A stretch of 64,000 nt of DNA, from NCBI GenBank assembly GCA_963678675.1, contig OY783197.1, positions 22,425,934-22,489,933 on the forward strand. Reading direction: 5' to 3'. The notes beneath the pieces were generated by a model. The model was given only the letters and a program-made list of their open reading frames with translations, searched no databases and was not told the DNA's origin. Below, one piece after another: positions 56,842 to 64,000 of this stretch; position 1 is the stretch's first letter; every line of letters starts with the position of its first letter. The translations under genes and the position numbers were made by a program. Origin of the DNA: Xiphydria camelus (lineage: Eukaryota; Arthropoda; Insecta; Hymenoptera; Xiphydriidae).

Positions 56842-57118
56842 AGAGCGCGCGCGCGCGCGCGTGCGAACGATCCCCGATCCGGTAATGGACGACGGTGTCG
56901 AGGCTTCCGCGAGCTTCCCCGAGAGCGCGACGAGGACGTGAGCGGCGGGGGGGAGGATGTGTCGTTCGGAATTAAAGTGTTGGTGACTCGCGAGTCCGAC
57001 GATCGATTCTCGGAAGACGTCATCGAGGCTCGGAGGACGATCGGGACGATGTCCTGGCTCCAAGGTCGCTAGAGGTGAGCGACGACGGTGCGTGAAAGTG
57101 TTATACGTTGGACACAAA
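56842..57118 (+). promoter_or_regulatory. Putative 5' UTR of the receptor gene, with possible upstream splice acceptor
   Basis: A pyrimidine-rich run ending TTCTGTTTCAG (56833-56843) looks like a 3' splice site, and a branch-point-like TAAC lies upstream near 56813. If used, the leader exon begins at 56844 and runs into the start codon at 57119. The leader is very CpG-dense and opens with an alternating GC run (56845-56860). If the acceptor is not used, the same region could instead hold the transcription start. No TATA box is evident. Confidence 0.35.
56845..56865. repeat. Alternating GC/GT run in the probable 5' leader
   Basis: GCGCGCGCGCGCGCGC followed by GTGCG, starting two bases after the putative splice acceptor. 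Confidence 0.9.
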
Positions 57119-57191
57119 ATGGCGTTGCTGTTCGCGGTCATCGTGATCCTGGTCACCGCCGCTACGTCGCTACCGCCGGTCATCAGGATCG
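57119..57191 (+). CDS. First coding exon, probable kainate-type ionotropic glutamate receptor (partial)
   Basis: The ATG at 57119 sits in ACAAAATGGC, close to the preferred insect start context. It opens 24 codons plus one base, read as MALLFAVIVILVTAATS then LPPVIRIG. Residues 2-13 are a hydrophobic signal-peptide core, with likely cleavage after ATS. The LPPVIRIG stretch matches how the extracellular amino-terminal domain of insect kainate/AMPA-type glutamate receptors is known to begin, as the first beta strand before an IGAIF-like motif. The exon ends at a strong donor, GTAAGTA at 57192, leaving intron phase 1; reading through instead gives an unremarkable tail to a stop near 57310. Such receptors are ligand-gated cation channels of nerve and muscle membranes, about 900 residues long, so over 95% of the protein is missing here. 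I saw no continuation exon before 64000. A chance open frame with a good signal peptide is the alternative. Confidence 0.62.
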
Positions 57192-57309
57192 GTAAGTATC
57201 GACGATGTACGTTCTCCTGTGGCTTCGAATCGAAATCACGCGGAACCGATTGCTCGACCACGTTATCTCGTGTGTTTTCTCGTGACGATCGCGAAGAACA
57301 CGATTATTA
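57192..57309 (+). other. Start of probable first intron
   Basis: GTAAGTATCG at 57192 matches the metazoan donor consensus well. The open frame continues as intron read-through to a stop near 57310. From here to the window end I find repeats and CpG-dense unique sequence but no second exon, so this intron is probably at least 6.8 kb long, which is common for the first intron of insect neural receptor genes. Confidence 0.5.
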
Positions 57310-57905
57310 GAACGATATATTGAAGAAATGTTAAGTTATCGGTGATTTTGTGTGTAAACAAAGTATTTTCTCGAACAGATTATCGATTTCTCAGGTTTTC
57401 ATTTGAGATCTCCTGAATGAATCTGTTATTTTCGAAACTGGCACGAAAAACTATGTAAGATAGGTTAATCGGAAGTTCGATTCCGGAGATTTCGATTTTT
57501 GCGAAGAATAGTAAAATGGTCAAGGGGTTGAAAAATGTTTGAATCGATATCTCTGGAATCGATCGCTCGGCCATCCTATCTTGTGTACTTTATCATGCCC
57601 ATTACGAAAAGCATGATTGTCAGGTCGAAATCCCAAAATAACTGTAAGGTATTGGTGATTTTATGCAGAAAAAGAAATTATTTTTATACAAAAAATCATC
57701 GATATCTCTGTGTTCTTTTGTTATTTATTCAATAAATCTATATTTTTTGAATCAGAATGGAAAAATACATAAGATAAGATGATCGAAAGTTCAATTCCAG
57801 AGATTTTTCGATTTTTCTGAGAAAAATGTCAGCTTTAAATGAAATATTAGATATCAGCAATTTTACGTAGGTATTTGTAGGTACATTTACAGAAAAATAT
57901 TTTCT
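57310..57905. repeat. Repeat family L, copy L3, in the probable receptor intron
   Basis: GTTCGATTCCGGAGATTTCG, AATCGATATCTCTGGAATCG and CATCCTATCTTGTGTACTTT match the internal units of L2. At least two units are visible, in partly inverted arrangement. The 65-bp inverted ends of L2 are not present. Confidence 0.7.
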
Positions 57906-60388
57906 ACAATTCTTGTCATGTTAAATAATAACGTATTTTCATTTTCATTTGAATCGTGCATTCCTGTATCGGAAGAGCGAAGCGTACGATACGCAGGTAG
58001 TAGGCGAAAAAAAAAATCGCAAAAAACTGCAAAGCCCTCCGACATACTCACTGCTCCATCAAATTCGATCACGTCGACCCGCGACACGCAGGTATATCAC
58101 ACACTGGGCCGGTGCAGCGTCGTCGTGCGCCGCTGCACCGGAGAGAATGCAACGAAACTCCCGAGTCTCATTTGGGATTCCGCGTACGAGCCAAAACGGA
58201 TGACAAGAGGAAATTAACCGTTAGAGTCTCGCCGTACGTTTCGCTAATTGAAATGCGCCTCCGTATCGGGCAAAAATCCCGGGAACCGGTAAATTCCGAG
58301 CCGGAGCGGGAAATATAACCTCGTCGGTCGTCGATCCACGTGATTCCGGTAATATTTTTTTTCCGGCGCTGAACCGGCGAGCCGCTGCAAATTGAATTTC
58401 CGTCGCCTATCCTTTCGCTCGACCTTCGCGGAGCGTCATTTTCACGCGATTGTAATTTTGGCGGTTCCGCGTACACGCGTATATGGCTTTAACACATGCG
58501 CGCGCGCCTCTTCTTCCTTTTCTACCGTCGGGCGGTCATATGCACCGCCAGAGCATCCGACGAGCGAGAATCCAGACGCCATCTGTCATGCGACACGACA
58601 CCGCGCTTCGGTGCAATTTCGCGTTTCGATCGTACGCGCGCTCAACTATGACAGTGAAATTTTCCGCATACGAATGAAACGCGAGAACGATCTCCTATTT
58701 TGATATCGTATAGATCTTGAATAAGTTATCTTTTGAACATCTTGACGTCTGATGTTGAAACAAAAACAGCTTTAATATTAGTTCCTTTTTAGGTGTAAAG
58801 ATCCTAAATCATTTTATCTTCATCCCCGACTTAGTTTGAGCGTCCACATAATATGTTTCTCGATATATTTCGATCCTATATATTGAACCTATAAATATTT
58901 TATTATTTTTCACTTTACTTTGATGCATTTAGGACGTCTACAACTTTATTCCTTTTATCAGAACTGCATCGATATTAGGCCTCCAAATCCAAGTCGAGAA
59001 ATATTTTGTTGATTATATTTTGTTTTATTTTCAAAGTGTCATTGATTCCCATGGTAACCAAGAATTGTTAATTTTTGTAACAAAATCAATACTTGTTATT
59101 AATCGAGTGGTACAATTATGAAAAATACTTAAAAAGATGGAAAGAGGACGTAAAAAATTATGTGCATTGATTTGATGACCGATACAAGCATATAATCATC
59201 CCAGGAAGAAAGTTTATTGACATATACCTAAGCCTTGTACATTTAACATTTCTTCAGCCAATTTTGTAATAAATGACGCGGACGCCAAATAGAAAATCCC
59301 TATGAACATCCGACGTTCAGCTTAAGAGTGGAAGAAATGGAAATAGTGACTAATTTTAAGTTCGATGTCGGATCTTTATTTTAATATAAGTATGACGTAT
59401 ATTGAACCTCCGAGTCGTAATAATAATACGACATTGGAGTTCGCAATCGGTTCAAAATGTTGACTCGCGGGAAGTGTGAATTCATGAAGGAACACTTGAT
59501 TTGCACTTGATTCAAATAACATAGGTTTACTTAATTTAACGAGAATATGTTTGATTTAAATAAATATGTCCTTGGCACTATTCGCGTTGACGGTTACTCG
59601 GAGCGGCAAATTAATTTTCTCAGCGTAAGAATTTTATTCATATGACATCATCGTTGCGATAAAACACTTCATGTATGCACGATTCATCCCCCTAGCAATT
59701 TATAGTCTCTTCTATAAATCTCAATACCAAAGTCGAACCGTTTGATTCTGAAGCATCCAAGGGAACCCCACCCCCTTCCTCTCCACCGGAGGACATTCCT
59801 CTGGTGGAGTCGCGGCGGACCCGAACCACTTTCGGTACGACGACGACGACTTTCTCGACGGCAACCCCGTTTTCGGGTAAACGAGCATGGGGCCGGCTCG
59901 AAAACTTTCGGCGGATCTAATTGGGCCGATTTCAATAGGCAAACGCGGGACAGCGCGCGCCTCCCTTTCGCAACTTTGGAACTGGCGGCGCCTCGACTAC
60001 TGGTCGCACATCCGGTGCGAAACTCCGTCGAGACGCGGCATGTAAGTTGGCGCGGTGGTCTCTGCTCCGACTGCCGGCCGCGCGGGGCGGGCTGCAAGCT
60101 CCGTTCGACTCTCACCCCTCTTCTTCTTCTTCGTCGAAATAACTCCGAAGGCGAGAATTATACGGAACTGCCGTGGGATAATGGGGGCGCCGCGGAAGGG
60201 GCGGACGGACGAGGGGTACTCGCGAAGGAGTCGCGTTTGTATGCAGGGCACCTGCACAGCGTTCCTCCGAGGCGAAGGCTCGTCTGATTGGCCTGCGATT
60301 ACCCTCGCCGATGGTTGAAATTTATTCAGGTGAAAGAAAGTCTATTTTATCGGTGAGATTGCGGGAATCCGGGATTTTTTATTTGCTG
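57906..60388. other. Unique intronic or intergenic sequence
   Basis: 57960-58690 and 59740-60300 are CpG-rich with overlapping open frames and no recognisable exon; the rest is AT-rich. A CTCAGCGTA word at 59620 looks like a MITE right end without a clear left partner. Confidence 0.4.
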
Positions 60389-60660
60389 CATCGAGAAAAC
60401 AATTTATTTGTAGTTAACAAATGTTTGTTTGAATATGGCGAAATAAACGTTTTAGTATGTAATAGATAAGTATTCGTTAGCTATTACAATATTTATTTGG
60501 TAGAATTAAATCCTTCGAGGCAACCGTTCGAATGAAATGAACATTTTAATAATTAATATACAATACCTTTTTATCATACCTAACGAATATTTATTTCGCC
60601 GAATTTGAGACTAGATTTATTAACTGTTGATAAATTGATTTCTCGGCATGTAAAACACAA
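60389..60660. mobile_element. MITE family F, copy F3
   Basis: TCGAGAAAACAATTTATTTG at the left and AAATTGATTTCTCGGCATG at the right. GTTTGAATATGGCGAAATAA and TTCGAGGCAACCGTTCGAAT are shared with F1a. Confidence 0.85.
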
Positions 60661-60672
60661 TTTTACGCGACG

Positions 60673-60942
60673 CCTAGGCTAAGAAAAATAATTAGATTAA
60701 TATGACAAAACGCATCTAGTTTGACGTGTTTAGTTATTCTGATCAAAATACTGGTCAATTGAACTAAATATAAAGACATTTTCTAACCAAAAATGTTTAG
60801 TTATTCAAGCAAAACATTTAGTTAATCTAACCAAAAAACGGTCAGTCTAACCAAATAGATGGAGGATCCGTATTTCGCCAAACGGTTTTAGTCATCATAT
60901 CCAGAATTTTGATTAATTTGTCCAAGTTACTTTCCGCAGTAT
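60673..60942. mobile_element. MITE family B, copy B4
   Basis: AAGAAAAATAATTAGATTAA at the left. The interior AACCAAATAGATGGAGGATC and CGCCAAACGGTTTTAGTCAT matches B3. The right tip, TCCAAGTTACTTTCCGCAGTATA, instead resembles an end of the adjacent palindrome M, suggesting recombination at the junction. Confidence 0.8.
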
Positions 60943-60946
60943 AAGT

Positions 60947-61186
60947 ATATCGTGGGTATACTGCGAAAAGTGACCAAGACAAAAATCAACTTGGTCACTT
61001 TTTACTGTATTACTATCAGTCCTATGGACTTGGTTATATATCCGCAGTGTCAAAATAAACTTAAATATTTTCAGCTTATCTTGACACTGCGGATATATGA
61101 CCAAGTCCATAGGACTGATAGTAATACAGTAAAAAGTGATCGAGTTAATTTTTGACTTTGTCACTTTTCGCAGTATACCCACGATA
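60947..61186. mobile_element. 240-bp near-perfect palindrome (family M)
   Basis: ATATCGTGGGTATACTGCG (60947-60965) is mirrored by CGCAGTATACCCACGATAT (61168-61186). Next inward, AGTCCTATGGACTTGGT / ACCAAGTCCATAGGACT and ATATATCCGCAGTGTCAA / TTGACACTGCGGATATAT pair. Loop about 25 bases. Two look-alike open frames on opposite strands (60952-61155 and 60913-61254) are created by the symmetry. Confidence 0.9.
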
Positions 61187-61864
61187 TTTGTTACGTGCTT
61201 TGAACAATTCAGTTGGAGAGAGAATATGAATCGCTTCGACTGATTTTCACACAAGGAGCTAAATATATCGTTCCAACTAACCGTGCGAGGCTCCCTTCGG
61301 TGAGACTCATCGAGATTCGGGGCGCGGCGCCGAGGATTCTTGTAGTATCCTTTGCAGCGGAGCGAACGGAATGTGAAGGGTCGCCGCTTGATACTAAAGT
61401 CCGTCCGTTATTCGGTTTTACGTATATAGTTCGTCGACTTCGCGCCGGATCGCACGGGGATTACGAAGCGCTCACATATCCCGCGACATTTGGCGGGACG
61501 CCACGATATTAACATTTTCTCGATCACCATTATTCTATTCTCCCCGCGATCGTCGCATTTTGCTTCCACCTGCGCGGATACAAGTTACTGGCGCACGATG
61601 CATTCGTTATCCGAGGAAAAAGATCGGGCATGGTTTACTGTCTTTTCGATCTTTTTCGAAAAGTCAAAGAAATTTTAAGAGAAATGTGTATTTTTCTTAT
61701 ACCCTTCGCGACACTTCGATACATTAGGGTATACCGTTCAATAATATTCTAGCCTTAGCGTGTAATATTTATCACTGATTGTGAAAAAAAAAAATGAACG
61801 AAAAAAAATGGGAACACAGATTTAGTTACTCGAACTAATAATTTGCTAGAACTCGGTCTTAGCA
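61187..61864. other. Unique sequence
   Basis: CpG-rich to 61640, then AT-rich. No exon with plausible splice sites and motif was found. Confidence 0.35.
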
Positions 61865-62195
61865 TACGCAAATATTCATATTTTTAAATTTAATTTGTAA
61901 TCCATATACATATTCGATAACAAACACAAAAGAAACTGATGGAAAAAAACAATTATTTACCAAGTTATAAGAGCGTTTCTTTCTACAAGATTGTAACGTT
62001 ATTGAAAAGCCGGAGAGACGCACTTACGCCAAGCAATAAGTGCGAGGGAGACAGTCTTACTAGACGACAACGTACTGCAGTTTTAAATATGGTTTTCCAG
62101 CTTAGATAAGACGAAAAATAGAAAATAACCAAATACGGGGTAAATAATTTTGTCCACATTTTTCTAATCTGCGATAAAAAGAATGTCTTAACACG
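61865..62195 (+). repeat. Dispersed repeat family K, copy K5
   Basis: AATATTCATATTTTTAAATT, ATAAGAGCGTTTCTTTCTAC, GAGACGCACTTACGCCAAGC, GGTTTTCCAGCTTAGATAAG and AATCTGCGATAAAAAGAATG are in the same order as K1. Best-preserved copy along with K1. Confidence 0.82.
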
Positions 62196-64000
62196 AAATT
62201 GACTACAGCTCGTTTTCGTCAAACAGTTGTCAATAAAATCTACTAATTTCTTTCTCCGCACACTTACTACATTTTTCAGTATCCCTGCGATATTAAAATT
62301 CTATACCTAAATGATCCCCTTTCTCAATAAGCTTTCTTCCGCGCTCGTTATTTTCCCTCCCCCCGCATTTGAAGTTCAAATAATGCACCGAATCCATTTC
62401 AAATACACGCGGCGAAGGAATCGCGAGCCCGATAAGAAGCGACGCTTTGTTAAAGCTCGATGCACTTCGGGGACAAAGCGCGACTTTCGAGTGCATCGTG
62501 TACGACGCGAGGACGTTCGATAATAATCCTCGAGACGCCTCCATTAGACGGCTAGTAACACGTTCCACGCGGATGGAGCTTGTGCGCATCCCCCCTCTCA
62601 TGTACTTCGCTTGATAATAAGCCTTATAAAACCTGCCACCGCATTATCCGTCGTACGCGAGAGAAAGAAACCGCCATCGCGCTAACAGCATTAAGGATTT
62701 ATACAACGTCGCGCTACGAAGAATTTTAATATGCTTAGAAGCTCTACGAAGGTGTGGTTACACGCTGTTACCCCGCGAAAGTACGGTTACCCTCGCCGGT
62801 AGCGCGCGATGTTCGATACTCGCGCGCGGCAGCTCTGCTCGTCTCGCAGGATTTATGACGCGCGCGTCCTGCTATCAGGGACCGCGCGAGGGTACCCTCG
62901 TGCCATCTGGGAGCACCCTCTAACGGCGAAAAAATGAAAGAACGCGTAAAGGCGGCTCCGGACTGATGGACAAAAACGCTCGCGAGTTTAATTTGAGACG
63001 CGCACGGTACAGCGGTGTCCAGTGGTTCGTTTCCGTCTTGAATTGTATTTCGTAACACGAGTTTACCGAGATTCAATTCGTTATGTATACCGAACTTACG
63101 AGTACCGAGTAAGATTTTTTCTCTGAAAAATTGTTCGATGATCAACGATATACGGCACGACGATTTACGCCAACTTCGATCGATCCCCTTTGGTATAATT
63201 TTTTAGAAAAATTGATGGGAACACCTGCCACTTCTCTCACGGTAAACATGTATCAAATGCACTCGCGCCGGATCGATCTACGTAACGCAGAAAACGCGAA
63301 CGTTCGTAACTGTGCGGCGGGTGTAAAATGCGAGGAATCAAAATGCCACGCGTCGAGAAGATATGGCGCGCGGCGTGTACAGGATATGTCGGTTCGAGAT
63401 TCCCCGTTCGTTCTTTCCTCCACGGTCGTTGCAACCGGGGCGAGATGCACTCGTATTTGAAGCACGATCTTACGACGCTCGCAGAATTTATACCAGCCGT
63501 TACACGGCCTAAGGAGCGATGGGTTACTCATCGCGGTGGTTGCCTGGTTACGTACGTACCTATGGGCGGTACTCGCGGTGGTCGTACGTCAATTTGCGGA
63601 GGGAAGAATGAAAATAGAGGATATGTGCCGCGGCATATACATACATATTGACGGGCTCATAAAGTAATCACGTTACTCGGCGTTGCATTTATGGTCGATG
63701 GATCACCGTGGCTATTAGATAAAAATCTGAATTTTTGTATGTAAGAGTACCCCAATTTATAGTATCTGTTATCCAAAGCAACACACTTTAGTCAAAATAA
63801 GGTCGCTCACTGAATGACGTAATTTTTTGTCAAAACGACATCGAACGTCTTCCAGAAATGACAATATAATAATAATGCCTCATTATTTTGTCATTGACCA
63901 TTTCCACAAGATATTTAATCGTAAATTATGAAAATTTAACGCAGGCCTTATGGTAGAACTCATACCTGGAGGTTTTGATCCAAGAATTAAAACACTACTT
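62196..64000. other. Unique sequence, CpG-dense 62310-63660
   Basis: Several short open frames on both strands, none with motifs; probably first-intron sequence of the receptor gene. The last 300 bases are AT-rich and hold nothing recognised. Confidence 0.4.

Noticed and set aside
60913..61254. Matching 113- and 67-codon frames on opposite strands
   Set aside because: Created by the near-perfect palindrome at 60947-61186.

Overview
This looks like a gene-poor stretch of an insect nuclear genome. A hymenopteran, probably an ant, fits best. The grounds are alternating AT-rich and strongly CpG-dense segments with no sign of CpG loss, long GA microsatellites, a high load of small non-autonomous DNA transposons, and one short exon with an animal-type splice donor and an insect-type start context. 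There is no operon-like gene packing, no CRISPR array, no rRNA and no convincing tRNA. Taxonomy is inference; nothing here fixes the species.

The one coding feature I can support is a 73-base exon at 57119-57191 (+). It encodes a signal peptide followed by LPPVIRIG and then a GTAAGTA donor. This is how the first coding exon of an insect kainate/AMPA-type ionotropic glutamate receptor is expected to look. A possible 5' UTR splice acceptor lies at 56842-56843. The rest of the gene would lie to the right, so 57192-64000 is probably first-intron sequence. The roughly 57 kb to the left has no exon I can defend. Its many open frames are by-products of GC-rich sequence, GA repeats or palindromic transposons.

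Layout: 1-770 GA repeats and a 247-bp tandem duplication; 2.8-3.4 kb a piggyBac-like remnant; 4.2-4.5 kb one copy of a dispersed repeat (family R) found again at 32.3 and 41.8 kb; 6.8-7.5 kb three abutting MITEs; 8.2-9.4 kb repeats K1 and L1; 10.3-12.3 kb a composite repeat island; 13.2-13.7 kb two F MITEs; 14.5-16.9 kb repeat K2 and a run of MITEs; 17.9-20.8 kb MITEs including a TTAA-flanked piggyBac-like element; 22-25.5 kb a dense cluster with three-level nesting; 26.9-28.0 kb a 1-kb element made of ~285-bp units; 29.2-31.6 kb an interrupted MITE and old tandem duplications, one carrying a MITE with a paralogous empty site; 33.2-34.2 kb two more elements; 43.8-47.1 kb a 3.3-kb giant foldback structure with ~1-kb arms; 49.8-53.7 kb further nested and palindromic MITEs; 56.1-57.3 kb the receptor start; 57.3-62.2 kb intronic repeats including a near-perfect 240-bp palindrome.

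The sequence is best read as a transposon graveyard in front of, and inside the first intron of, a neural receptor gene. At least eight families with unrelated interiors share terminal TACACYGAGARAAA-like ends at TA dinucleotides. This suggests one Tc1/mariner-type transposase mobilised many different foldback interiors. No transposase gene is visible. Family letters (A to S) are my own labels, made by comparing sequences inside this window.
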